Numbered from the stretch's first letter, positions 7,661 to 15,489 are shown. The stretch: 18,917 nt of DNA from JAITVM01 sp031551135 (GCA_031551135.1 JAVBOA010000060.1:1-18917); one strand, 5' to 3'. Made by a program: numbers and translations. Notes: generated by a model not told the origin, from the letters alone.

Positions 7661-10471
7661 ATGAGCCCATTTTGGAAAGATATTTTTCGTGAAATAAAAA
7701 ATACCTCCGGCCGCTTTATTTCTTTAATAATAATAACGCTGCTCGGGGCGACTTCTGTTGTCGGGATTCCGGCAACGGCAATAGATATGCGGGATATCGC
7801 TGATAAATTTTATAAAGAGCATAATCTCTTTGATTTACAGCTGAAATCTACAATCGGCTTTAACGACGACGATGTAGATGGGATTCGCAATACAAAAAAT
7901 ATCAAAGAAGCTATGCCGACACATACTTATGATGTTTTTGTTGAGATGAGCGGAGCGGCTTTTACTTCAAGGGTGTTCGCGCTTCCCGATAAACTGAATT
8001 CGATAGATATTACAGAGGGCAGGCTTCCGGAAACGGAAAATGAATGTGTTGTCGAAAAAAGGCTGATGGATAAAGGGAGCTTTAAAATCGGCGATAAACT
8101 CAAATTGAAACTGGACGACATGGAAGAATACAATAATATATTGAGAACTCAGGATTTTACAATAACAGGCGTTGTTTCTTCTCCTATTTTTATCGCTGAC
8201 GAACGCGGAACAACAACCCTAGGTGAGGGAAATTTGGGTTATTTCTTATATGTTAATTCTTCCGCTTTTGCTCTCGATTTTTATACTGATGTTTATGTTC
8301 AAATGCAGGAATCTACGGAAATTTATAATCTCTCTGATGAATATTATAATCTTGTGGACGAAACTAAAATCGAACTTGAAAAAACATCCGTCGAACGCTT
8401 GGTATTGCGAAAGGATGAATTTACTGAAAACCAAAAAGAAATTGATGAAGGCTGGATAGAATATTCGAATTCATTGCAAGAATTTAATAAGGGAATCGCA
8501 GACGGCAAGTCGGTTTTGGAAAATTCGAAAATCGAATTAGACAAAGCGGATTCCGAAATCAATGCGGCACAATCCGAAATCGATTCCTCCAGAGAACAGA
8601 TTTCTCAAAGCAATCTGCAAGGCGCGGCGCTCACGCAAGCCGAAGCGCAGCTTAACCAAAGCCAAGCCGTTATTGATGCACAAAAAACTGAATATGAAAA
8701 AGCATTGGAAGAATATAATAAAGGTCTTGAAGAATTGGATAAGCAAGAAAAAGACGGCCTTGCGGAACTCGAAGAAGCCAAAAAAGAAATGCAGGACTCT
8801 CAGGCAAAGCTGGATAAAGCCTCTGACCCAGAATGGTTTTTCCTGACACGAAAAGACGGAGTTGCTTTTGATTCCTATCATCAAGACACTATTAGAATCG
8901 AAAAAATCGGTTATGTTTTCCCGACGGTATTTTTTTTAGTGGCGATGCTTGTTTCATTGACCACAATGTCACGTATGGTCGAGGACCAAAGAACGCAAAT
9001 CGGAATTTATAAGGCTTTGGGGTACAAACCGGGTTCGATTGTTTTGAAATTTTTATTTTACGCGATTTCTTCCGGGGCAATCGGCGGATTAATCGGAACT
9101 GTTATCGGGAGCAAATTTTTTCCGGTTTTTATAACAAAGGCTTATTCTGCACTTTATAATCTGCCGCCTGTAGAAAAACCTATACCGGTTTTAATCAGTG
9201 TTATTGCAATTTTAATAGCCGTTGCCTCAGTCGCTTCGGTCACAATTATTACTTATTTCGGAGCTATGAAAGGCGAACCGTCACTTTTAATGCGCCCGAA
9301 ATCTCCAAAGGCAGGGAAAAGAGTATTATTGGAAAAATTTCCTTCGATTTGGGAAAAAATCGGATTTATCGAAAAAGTTACTTTCCGAAATATTTTTAGA
9401 TATAAAAGGCGTTTTTTTATGACGCTTGCAGGAATAATCGGCTGTACTGCGCTTTTAGTGACGGCTTTCGGGCTTAGCGATAGCGTTGGAAGCGTTTCGG
9501 ATTTGCAATATGAAAGTATTGTAAAATTTAATGAAATGATAGTTACAAAAGAAATAAAAAACGAGGAGCAATATAACGAAATAAAAGCTCTGCTTCCCGA
9601 GAAGCATATTTTCGTCAGAGAAATTTCGGTAAACGCAAGCAATGACGGCAAAGGTTTTACTTCGATCGTTGTAGTTCCCGAAGATGTAAAGGAATTTCAA
9701 AATTATATAAATTTAACTCCGCCTAAAGAAAAAGCCGAACAGGAATATACAGATAAATCTGTGATTATTACCGACAAATTGGCGAAAACTATGGGCGTTT
9801 CGATAGGCGATGAATTTTCGATAAGCTTAAGTGACGGCCGCGAACTCAAAACAAATGTAACGGGAATTGCAGAGAACTATGTTTTGCATTATATTTATTT
9901 GTCGCCGGAAATTTATACAGAGCTTTTTAAAGAAAAGCCTTTATTTAATACGGTTTTTGCTTTTAGCGATAATACGGATTTTTCTGAAAATGCTTTAAAG
10001 AATGAAAATGTTCGGGCGATTGTTCATTTATCCGATTCACAAAAAAATCTCAGCAAATCCACGAATGCGATGGGGATAGTTACAATTGTGCTTTTGGTTT
10101 TGGCCTGCGCTTTGGCTTTTGTTGTGCTTTTCAATCTCACGAATATAAATATTTCCGAACGTATAAGGGAACTTGCAACGATTAAAGTTTTGGGATTTCA
10201 AGACCCCGAACTTTCTATGTACGTTTACCGGGAAAATGCTCTGGTTACGATTTTAGGGATTTTGATTGGCTTAATCGCCGGAAATTTTTTGGAGGAATTT
10301 ATGATTTCCGCAATAGAGGTTGATTTATTAAAATTCCCGCTTGTCATAAATCCGCTGAGTTATGTTCTATCGGTAGTGTTCGCAATTTCATTTTCTGCAT
10401 TTGTGAATTGGGTTATGAATTTTAAGCTTGCTAAAATCGATATGGTAGAATCGCTTAAATCTGTGGAATAA
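7661..10471 (+). CDS. ABC transporter permease with two FtsX domains and a coiled-coil extracellular region
   Basis: About 936 aa, partner of the preceding ATPase. An N-terminal membrane segment (about 16-38, FISLIIITLLGATSVVGI) is followed by a large extracellular domain. Within it, residues about 250-395 form a Glu/Lys/Gln-rich coiled coil (…ELDKADSEINAAQSEI…LEELDKQEKDGLAELEEAKKEM). A first FtsX block of three membrane helices follows at about 420-530 (VFFLVAMLVSLTTMSRMVEDQRTQIGIYKALGY). A second extracellular domain comes after a helix near 590, and a second FtsX block lies at about 800-925 (IVLLVLACALAFVVLFNLTNIN…LATIKVLGF). The KALGY and KVLGF motifs are the family's coupling-helix signature. 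ATG 7661 is preferred to GTG 7649, which would overlap the ATPase stop, although its ribosome site is weak and coupling is likely. The coiled coil suggests a long stalk that senses or binds an envelope ligand (inference). Confidence 0.9.
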   Translation: MSPFWKDIFREIKNTSGRFISLIIITLLGATSVVGIPATAIDMRDIADKFYKEHNLFDLQLKSTIGFNDDDVDGIRNTKNIKEAMPTHTYDVFVEMSGAAFTSRVFALPDKLNSIDITEGRLPETENECVVEKRLMDKGSFKIGDKLKLKLDDMEEYNNILRTQDFTITGVVSSPIFIADERGTTTLGEGNLGYFLYVNSSAFALDFYTDVYVQMQESTEIYNLSDEYYNLVDETKIELEKTSVERLVLRKDEFTENQKEIDEGWIEYSNSLQEFNKGIADGKSVLENSKIELDKADSEINAAQSEIDSSREQISQSNLQGAALTQAEAQLNQSQAVIDAQKTEYEKALEEYNKGLEELDKQEKDGLAELEEAKKEMQDSQAKLDKASDPEWFFLTRKDGVAFDSYHQDTIRIEKIGYVFPTVFFLVAMLVSLTTMSRMVEDQRTQIGIYKALGYKPGSIVLKFLFYAISSGAIGGLIGTVIGSKFFPVFITKAYSALYNLPPVEKPIPVLISVIAILIAVASVASVTIITYFGAMKGEPSLLMRPKSPKAGKRVLLEKFPSIWEKIGFIEKVTFRNIFRYKRRFFMTLAGIIGCTALLVTAFGLSDSVGSVSDLQYESIVKFNEMIVTKEIKNEEQYNEIKALLPEKHIFVREISVNASNDGKGFTSIVVVPEDVKEFQNYINLTPPKEKAEQEYTDKSVIITDKLAKTMGVSIGDEFSISLSDGRELKTNVTGIAENYVLHYIYLSPEIYTELFKEKPLFNTVFAFSDNTDFSENALKNENVRAIVHLSDSQKNLSKSTNAMGIVTIVLLVLACALAFVVLFNLTNINISERIRELATIKVLGFQDPELSMYVYRENALVTILGILIGLIAGNFLEEFMISAIEVDLLKFPLVINPLSYVLSVVFAISFSAFVNWVMNFKLAKIDMVESLKSVE

Positions 10472-10474
10472 AAA

Positions 10475-10628
10475 AAGAGCTTACAAACTGATACTATTTT
10501 CATTATTAAGGATAGAAAAAAATATTTCATTTCGCGCCTGAAACATTGCGTGAAACGCTCCACTGTGAAAAATTTTTTTCTACTTATCAAAATGAAAATA
10601 GTATGACTTTATCGGTTTGCAAGCTCTT
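10475..10628. repeat. 154-bp near-perfect inverted repeat (MITE-like or bidirectional terminator)
   Basis: The outer arms AAGAGCTTACAAAC (10475-10488) and GTTTGCAAGCTCTT (10615-10628) match at 13 of 14 positions. The middle arms ATACTATTTTCATT (10491-10504) and AATGAAAATAGTAT (10591-10604) match perfectly. The inner arms around 10513-10530 and 10565-10583 (GAAAAAAATATTTCA against its near-complement) extend the pairing further. Only about 30 bp in the middle is unpaired. It occupies the entire gap between the stop codons of the convergent permease and zinc-ribbon genes, and T-runs outside both arms would let it terminate both. Its length and architecture also fit a non-autonomous miniature inverted-repeat element; no target duplication is evident. 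Confidence 0.75.
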
Positions 10629-10640
10629 GTGTTTTTTTCA

Positions 10641-10898
10641 TTATGCCCAGCGTTTTAATTTTGGGAAAAATTCGTTCATCATTTTTCGGGCTTCATCTTC
10701 GTTCATGCCTGTTTCGCCGTTCGCCATGTGCGGCACGCAAAATTCAATCATTTCATCCATAGTGCAGTCCGCTGTAAAATTTCCGTCCTCGTAACAATAT
10801 TTACAATAATCCGTGCTTTTTGCGCCGTCAGCATTTGTTCCGTAGAGGTCGTCGGTATTGCCCATCGGCATACCGCAAGATTGACAAAAATTATCCAT
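10641..10898 (-). CDS. Small zinc-ribbon protein (putative zinc ribbon, PF12674-like)
   Basis: About 85 aa with paired cysteines: CQSCGMPM near the N-terminus and CKYCYEDGNFTADC in the middle, a four-Cys zinc-ribbon pattern, plus a C-terminal helical part MDEMIEFCVPHM…EARKMMNEFFPKLKRW. This is the common 'putative zinc ribbon domain' family of Firmicutes; function unknown. I choose the second ATG (start at 10898), because AGGAG lies 7 bp from it and only 1 bp from the first ATG at 10904. It sits downstream of the WYL regulator on the same strand but behind that gene's terminator-like hairpin, so it probably has its own promoter (a TATAAT box lies in the gap on the minus strand). Confidence 0.82.
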   Translation of the reverse strand: MDNFCQSCGMPMGNTDDLYGTNADGAKSTDYCKYCYEDGNFTADCTMDEMIEFCVPHMANGETGMNEDEARKMMNEFFPKLKRWA

Positions 10899-10955
10899 TT
10901 TCATTCTCCTATCTGTTTTTTTATTAGAGTGATGTACATTATTATTATAACAAAT

Positions 10956-10983
10956 AAAACATGACAGCAGTGTGTCATGTTTT
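10956..10983 (-). terminator. Terminator-like hairpin at the end of the WYL regulator gene
   Basis: A perfect 11-bp stem AAAACATGACA (10956-10966) with TGTCATGTTTT (10973-10983) and a 6-nt loop. The right arm contains the regulator's TGA stop. On the minus strand it is followed by TTTATTTG, a moderate T-tract. It could also be an operator in front of the zinc-ribbon gene. Confidence 0.55.
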
Positions 10984-11889
10984 GTCCGAATAAATAAATT
11001 TTATTTTTTCTAGCTGTTCGAGGATGCCGTCTCTGATTGCTTTCGGTTCTAAAACTTCAATAAAAGCTCCGAAAGACAGGATATATTCATAAAGCCAATA
11101 ATCATTCGGCAATTTTGTATTTACAATCAAAGAGCCGTCATCACATTTAGTGATATTTTTTTCATCAAATTCATCATAAACACGATAAGCTAAATGCGGA
11201 GAGAAACGCAACTTTACAGAAATCAGCGCTGGCGAAGGTTCAGAATTATTTTCGAAATTCGGAATCTCAAAATTTCTATCCGCAAAACTTTCGTCCAAAG
11301 CTTTTAAATTCAGTATGCGGTTTATTTTGAAAATTCGATAATTTTCTTTTAGAAGGCAAAAAGCCTGCAAATACCAAGACTTTGATTTGAATAAAAGCTT
11401 TAGTGGACAAACTTTTCGTTCGCGTGTTTCGCCGTAAGAGGAGGAATATTCGAAGCTTACCGCATTTTTATTGATAATGGCTTTTTTTAAATTATCAAAT
11501 TTTATTTTATCGCCGGAAGAATTTCCCCAGCGCGAAAAATCAACCTCAATCCAATTTATATCGCTTTTCTCGAATAATGAGCGCAATTTTCCGAGAGTGT
11601 TTTCTGTATCGATATTTTCTGTTGCGGTCAAGCTTTGCAGTGCGAAAATTATTTCGTTTTGTTCTTCTTCGGAAATCAAGGTTTTGTTCAAAACGAAATT
11701 GTCTAAAATAGAAATTCCGCCGCCTTTGCCCTGAGAAGTATAAATCGGTATTCCGGCTTCCGACAAATTTTCAATATCACGCAATATTGTTCTGGCCGAA
11801 ACCTCAAAATGTTCTGCCAATTCTTTTGCCGTTATTTTCCGTTTGTTTATCAAAATATAAATTATTTCGAAAAGCCTGTTAATCTGCAT
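10975..11889 (-). CDS. WYL-domain transcriptional regulator (YafY/DeoR-type HTH)
   Basis: About 304 aa. The N-terminal winged HTH is the HTH_11/DeoR-like type: MQINRLFEIIYILINKRKITAKELAEHFEVSARTILRDIENLSEAGIPIYTSQGKGGGISI (residues 1-60, quoted in its key stretches). The middle WYL domain contains AVSFEYSSSYGETRERKVCPLKLLFKSKSWYLQAFC, with Trp-Tyr-Leu in place, at about 145-185. A C-terminal WCX-type extension follows (LRFSPHLAYRVYDEF … YEYILSFGAFIEVLEP). WYL regulators bind DNA and often sense nucleic-acid or nucleotide ligands; many sit beside defence or stress genes. Start ATG 11889 is preferred to GTG 11901 because GGTGGT sits 6 bp upstream and homologues begin MKINRLFEI. It lies 62 bp downstream of the helicase-nuclease on the same strand with no terminator seen between them, so co-transcription is possible. 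Confidence 0.9.
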   Translation of the reverse strand: MQINRLFEIIYILINKRKITAKELAEHFEVSARTILRDIENLSEAGIPIYTSQGKGGGISILDNFVLNKTLISEEEQNEIIFALQSLTATENIDTENTLGKLRSLFEKSDINWIEVDFSRWGNSSGDKIKFDNLKKAIINKNAVSFEYSSSYGETRERKVCPLKLLFKSKSWYLQAFCLLKENYRIFKINRILNLKALDESFADRNFEIPNFENNSEPSPALISVKLRFSPHLAYRVYDEFDEKNITKCDDGSLIVNTKLPNDYWLYEYILSFGAFIEVLEPKAIRDGILEQLEKIKFIYSDKT

Positions 11890-11951
11890 TTTTTGCACCA
11901 CCGCTCATAGTTTCGTATTAAAGAAAAAGAAAATCTGCGAATTATTCAAAA

Positions 11952-14696
11952 CTATCTGTTATTTGAATATTCATCTAATGCTTGTCCAATGATATCAACT
12001 TCGCCGCTGCCTGTAGTTGAAAAACGAAGCAGACGAATACCGTAAAGCTCTGCGATATGATCTTTCATGCGGTCACGCTTATATTGCGCCGAATCTGATT
12101 TGTGGAAACCGAAGCCGTCGACTTCAATAGCAAGAACCGGTTTTTTACTGATTATATTATAAATCAAAAAGTCAAAATGTGTTGACGGGTTCATAACATA
12201 CTTGAGTTCTTCGTCGCTTAAATATTTCGTATCACGAATCAGCATCTTAAGAGACTGCTGAAAAATTACATCCAATGGTAAATGAGGGCGGCTTTTCAAC
12301 AAATCGATAATTGTAGCATACATTAAATTTTCGGAATCGTATTCTGATATATTTTTGTGGTTTTTCAGAAAATGAATCCGTGCCTTTGTATATTGATGAT
12401 AGAGCATATCAAATACAGAATATAGTTTACTTTCAATAACATTGAAATTTTTGTATCCGATGTAGTCAATTAAATCAGCGATATTGCTGTCGGAAGGCTG
12501 TTTGTTTCCCGAAGCAACCAGGAAAAGTCTGTTTTTAGCGCGGGAAACCGCAACATTCAGCAAATATGGATCGTCAGAAAAATCCGTTACCATATCATCG
12601 ACTGTCGTCAATATAATGGCATTTTTCTCACGCCCTTGAAATTTATGAACCGTATTTACTTCAATCTCATCAATATTAAGCTGCTTCACGATTTCCGAAA
12701 CTTGGTCTTTATAAGGCGCAATAATGCCGATATCTTTGAAAGAATCGTCTTTTAACAAAGGCAAAGCTTCGATAGCAGTAACATCAATCTGCCGCTGATT
12801 TACGTGGCCTCTGCGGTGGTTGCCCATAGCGGTTTTAATAACAGTGAGTGTGTCCGGCTCATCATTATCTTCGGTCATGATTATAAGCTCGTTATTGTAA
12901 AATTTCTGATTACAAAAACCAATAATTTTTGGATGACACCGATAATGTTCGCGTAATAAATTCTGTTTTATTTCCGGAATCACAGTGCTTATAGATTTCA
13001 GAAAACTGTTCTTTGAATAAGAATACCCCTGAGGCAATGCGAATGATTCGAATATAGCATCACAAAGCTTTTTCATGTCATCTTTAACAACGTTGGGAAG
13101 CTGCTTTAAATCTCCGACAATGACGGCGTTTTTAGCGCTTGCCAATGCCAGTGCGCCGGTGGCAATATCTACCTGTGATACCTCGTCCATTATCAGATAA
13201 TCATATACAACTCCTTTTAAGCAACTGTAAGATGAAAATGTTGTACTTAGGATTATTGGATACTCTTTAATAATATCTTCTGCCTGCTTCCAAATATCTT
13301 CGTTTGAAAAAATCTTTCGTTTATTTATATTACCATAACGGTCAAAAAGCTTGGCGCGCAAATAGTCCATAGAGAAATTAGTGAGGTCATTCATTTTTTC
13401 TTTTGCATCAGTTAAACTGAGGTATTTTTCCAATTCAGCGATTTCTTTGACTAATTCCGATTCTCTGTTCCTATAAAATAAATTCTGCAAATGAGTAACA
13501 ACGGGTGATGGGTCGTTTTTATAAAAATTCCAATCTGAAACTCCGTGAATAAAGACGGTTTTGATTTTAAACCAAAAAGAAATATTGCGTTGTTTTTCAG
13601 AAAATTCATTACATTCTTGCCATAATTTCATTAGTATTTCAGCTTTTAAGGTTTTTTTCGGTATCTTTTTGGAAGGTATTAAGTTTGATTCATCACAGTA
13701 ATTTTCAAAATATTTAATTTCAAGCTGAAGTGAATCCAGCTCTGATTTTGCTTGTGCAAGCCGCTCTTGCTTAGTGAAAGTTTCTGAAACTTCTGCAATG
13801 AGATTTTTTATTTTATTATACAATTCGTCCTGCTTAAAGCTATCTATTTGCCAAGAAGATAATTCGGGATATTGACCGTTCTGATTTTGGATAAAGAGTT
13901 TTTTATTATTTGAGCTTCCCAACGGCGCTACTAAAAAGCCCATATTATATTTCGGAGAAGCAAGTTTTTCTAAAATATTTTCGGTTGCAGAATTATTGTT
14001 TGAGACGATTTGCATTGTTTTATTATTCACGAGTAGATTTGCAATTATATTTAGAATAGTTTGTGTCTTGCCGGTGCCCGGAGGCCCTTGAATTACACTT
14101 ATCTGATTGTTTAATGCAGCTTCAACAGCTTTGAATTGACTTGCATTAGCTCCGAAAGGAAAAATTAAATTGCTGACTGAGTATTCTTTTATTTTGTGCT
14201 TATCGGGGTTCAGATAGATTGCCATAGCTGTATTATCTGCAACAAAATCAAGCTTTTCATATTGCTTTTGCAAAAGAGCCTCTCCGTCATCATTTTTCAG
14301 TTCATTGAGAGAAGCAATCTGACGAAGGTAATCCAAACAATTTTTAGCTTTATTTTCGCTGAGGCAGGAGTTTATAATTTTTAAATCTTTTTGATCATAA
14401 GTTCTTTCAGTTCCATTCGAAAAACAAATATGCCAATAATTTGCCGTATGAGCACAAAAAATCCGTATGTCTTTAATGCTGAACAACTCGATTTCTTTAT
14501 AAATGATACGTAATAGTGAAGGGTTTGTCGTCGAAGGTTCTTTTAACCATTCAATAGATTGGCTGTTATATGAATAAGTTTTCCCGGATAGAAAAGTTAT
14601 ATCATACTTTTGAGTATCAGAATTAAATTTACAAAATTGGATATCGGCAGTTTTGTTTTCTCCTTTAACTAAGATTAGGTTTTCAGATGAATTAAT
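11952..14696 (-). CDS. Upf1-like SF1 helicase fused to a PD-(D/E)xK nuclease; probable ATT start
   Basis: About 914 aa from ATT 14696, or 844 aa from TTG 14486. The helicase has Walker A GPPGTGKT (about 204-211), Walker B LIMDEVSQ (about 501), GDLKQLPN, HYRCHPK, TVHKFQGRE and NVAVSRAKNRL, all intact: the AAA_11/AAA_12 arrangement. The last 75 residues look like a DUF2726/Vsr-type PD-(D/E)xK nuclease: FDFLIYN, then AIEVDGFGFH, RDRMKD and LLRFSTTGSGE. The frame is open for 70 codons above TTG 14486 with conserved-looking sequence (NSSENLILVKGENKTADI…TFLSGKTYSYNSQSIEWL) but no ATG, GTG or TTG. ATT at 14694-14696 sits 7 bp after AGGGGGG, so translation probably begins there, or an ATG was lost. 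Such helicase-nuclease fusions are often linked to genome maintenance or phage defence; that role is inference. It ends in TAG, with an in-frame TGA one codon on. Confidence 0.85.
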   Translation of the reverse strand: MNSSENLILVKGENKTADIQFCKFNSDTQKYDITFLSGKTYSYNSQSIEWLKEPSTTNPSLLRIIYKEIELFSIKDIRIFCAHTANYWHICFSNGTERTYDQKDLKIINSCLSENKAKNCLDYLRQIASLNELKNDDGEALLQKQYEKLDFVADNTAMAIYLNPDKHKIKEYSVSNLIFPFGANASQFKAVEAALNNQISVIQGPPGTGKTQTILNIIANLLVNNKTMQIVSNNNSATENILEKLASPKYNMGFLVAPLGSSNNKKLFIQNQNGQYPELSSWQIDSFKQDELYNKIKNLIAEVSETFTKQERLAQAKSELDSLQLEIKYFENYCDESNLIPSKKIPKKTLKAEILMKLWQECNEFSEKQRNISFWFKIKTVFIHGVSDWNFYKNDPSPVVTHLQNLFYRNRESELVKEIAELEKYLSLTDAKEKMNDLTNFSMDYLRAKLFDRYGNINKRKIFSNEDIWKQAEDIIKEYPIILSTTFSSYSCLKGVVYDYLIMDEVSQVDIATGALALASAKNAVIVGDLKQLPNVVKDDMKKLCDAIFESFALPQGYSYSKNSFLKSISTVIPEIKQNLLREHYRCHPKIIGFCNQKFYNNELIIMTEDNDEPDTLTVIKTAMGNHRRGHVNQRQIDVTAIEALPLLKDDSFKDIGIIAPYKDQVSEIVKQLNIDEIEVNTVHKFQGREKNAIILTTVDDMVTDFSDDPYLLNVAVSRAKNRLFLVASGNKQPSDSNIADLIDYIGYKNFNVIESKLYSVFDMLYHQYTKARIHFLKNHKNISEYDSENLMYATIIDLLKSRPHLPLDVIFQQSLKMLIRDTKYLSDEELKYVMNPSTHFDFLIYNIISKKPVLAIEVDGFGFHKSDSAQYKRDRMKDHIAELYGIRLLRFSTTGSGEVDIIGQALDEYSNNR

Positions 14697-14733
14697 GAGG
14701 AATCCCCCCTGATTTTATAAAATAATTTGAAGC

Positions 14734-14761
14734 ATAACAAATGTTGATGCATTGTAGACAA
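14734..14761 (-). promoter_or_regulatory. Possible promoter of the helicase-nuclease gene
   Basis: On the minus strand TTGTCT (14756-14761), a 16-bp spacer and TGTTAT (14734-14739) precede the G-rich ribosome site by about 25 bp. The match is moderate and the region AT-rich. Between here and the tRNA terminator (14762-14854) nothing else is recognised. Confidence 0.35.
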
Positions 14762-14854
14762 TTTAAATTGATGAACAGTAAGGATATTTTAGCACAAAAT
14801 GTTACATCTATCAATCATATTGAAAATATAGACTATTTTGCGCCGGAAAGATAT

Positions 14855-14889
14855 TAAAAAAAGCTGTAACCCTAATGGCTTACAACTTT
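14855..14889 (-). terminator. Minus-strand terminator of the tRNA-Arg gene
   Basis: Read on the minus strand, AAAGTTGTAA pairs with TTACAGCTTT (one G-U wobble) around a 10-nt loop and runs into TTTTTTT. It starts about 11 bp after the 3' end of the tRNA-Arg fragment, exactly where a tRNA terminator belongs. It marks this flank as the original chromosomal side of the integration site. Confidence 0.75.
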
Positions 14890-14900
14890 TTTGATCAAAG

Positions 14901-14942
14901 CGTCCTCGATACGATTCGAACGTACGACCTGTCGCTTAGGAG
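14901..14942 (-). other. 3' fragment of tRNA-Arg(CCU): attachment site of the integrated element
   Basis: On the minus strand the sequence reads as the 3' half of a tRNA. It has an anticodon loop CTCCTAA (anticodon CCT), the anticodon 3' stem GCGAC, variable loop AGGTC, T stem/loop GTACG-TTCGAAT-CGTAT, acceptor strand CGAGGAC and discriminator G. No CCA is encoded. The 5' half is absent: just beyond the loop the sequence (…CCTATA) cannot pair with GCGAC. This is what a site-specific tyrosine recombinase leaves when it integrates in a tRNA gene: the element restores an intact tRNA at its far end and displaces the original 3' half. The orientation places the chromosome on the left and the element on the right. 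Confidence 0.82.
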
Positions 14943-15025
14943 TATAGGATGACGAAGTATTCACGGTGACTAAAGATAACTTCCAATACCGAGAAAACCT
15001 TGATAATACGGGCTTTTGCAAGCGA

Positions 15026-15103
15026 TTAGCATGACGTAACGTGTCAAGCTATGACGGCTCATTTCGCTATGTTTTTGAGCATCCTCTTAGCAAACTCTTA
15101 GCA
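15026..15103 (+). repeat. TTAGCA repeats next to the attachment site
   Basis: CTCTTAGCA occurs at 15084-15092 and 15095-15103, 11 bp apart (one helical turn), with a further TTAGCA at 15026-15031. Close spacing on one DNA face, between att and the excisionase-type gene, fits arm-type integrase or excisionase binding sites (inference). The rest of 14943-15139 shows no gene; TGACGTAACGTGTCA at 15031-15046 is a near-palindrome. Confidence 0.4.
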
Positions 15104-15139
15104 CGGATTATCTTCACCACTATATTAGGAGGCTTCATT

Positions 15140-15349
15140 ATGAATGACCAAAACTCTGTTCAAAGCATAAATATATCTTTACCAAAACGAATATATACCG
15201 TAGAAGAAGTGTCTGAAATTCTTGGCATAGGCATGACCTCTGCCTATGCCCTTGTAAAAGAGGGCCACTTCAAAATCGTACGAATTGGTACAGCCATCCG
15301 TATCTCAAAGAAATCATTTGATGATTGGCTGGATACACTCAATCTGTAA
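15140..15349 (+). CDS. Excisionase-type helix-turn-helix DNA-binding protein
   Basis: A 69-aa protein: a short Ser/Asn N-terminus, then KRIYTVEEVSEILGIGMTSAYALVKEGHFKIVRIGTAIRISKKSFDDWL. This is the MerR-superfamily HTH_17/excisionase fold: recognition helix TSAYALV, wing with IGTAIRI, and a final helix FDDWLDTL. In conjugative transposons such proteins bend DNA near att to favour excision or control transfer genes. ATG 15140 follows AGGAGG at 7 bp; the longer frame from 15041 lacks a ribosome site and is not used. Its location beside att supports the role, though no integrase gene is adjacent. It is followed by a perfect terminator. Confidence 0.8.
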   Translation: MNDQNSVQSINISLPKRIYTVEEVSEILGIGMTSAYALVKEGHFKIVRIGTAIRISKKSFDDWLDTLNL

Positions 15350-15367
15350 ACTCGATTATACCATAGC

Positions 15368-15400
15368 AGCACCGTAGTTCAAATAGCTACGGTGCTTTTT
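15368..15400 (+). terminator. Rho-independent terminator after the excisionase-type gene
   Basis: A perfect 10-bp stem AGCACCGTAG (15368-15377) with CTACGGTGCT (15387-15396), 9-nt loop and T-run. Confidence 0.92.
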
Positions 15401-15430
15401 ATTTTCCTAAAGCAGCAATGTTCAGTCAAA

Positions 15431-15489
15431 TTCAATTGCACCAAATCTTTTTCAATTGCATATTAAAGAGCTAAAATAATGCAATTGAA
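15431..15489. promoter_or_regulatory. Operator-like repeats TTCAATTGCA upstream of the DUF6017 gene
   Basis: TTCAATTGCA appears at 15431-15440 and 15451-15460, exactly 20 bp apart (two helical turns), and as its inverse TGCAATTGAA at 15480-15489. The core CAATTG is itself palindromic. Position between two terminators and ahead of a plasmid/ICE-type initiator suggests a repressor or replication-protein binding cluster. No clear -35/-10 pair is seen. Confidence 0.45.

Noticed and set aside
8537..8884. Open frames on both strands inside the ABC permease
   Set aside because: They result from the repetitive coiled-coil coding sequence; the permease frame itself is continuous and family-like.
10546..10964. 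Plus-strand open frames opposite the zinc-ribbon gene
   Set aside because: The minus-strand protein has a conserved four-Cys pattern and a proper ribosome site, while the plus-strand frames have neither.
14600..14640. Frameshift near the N-terminus of the helicase gene
   Set aside because: A careful second reading of the minus strand shows one continuous frame (…IQFCKFNSDTQKYD…) from the ATT region into the helicase; there is no shift.
15041..15139. N-terminal extension of the excisionase-type protein from 15041
   Set aside because: There is no ribosome site at 15041, the extension covers the TTAGCA repeats, and AGGAGG sits at ideal distance from ATG 15140.
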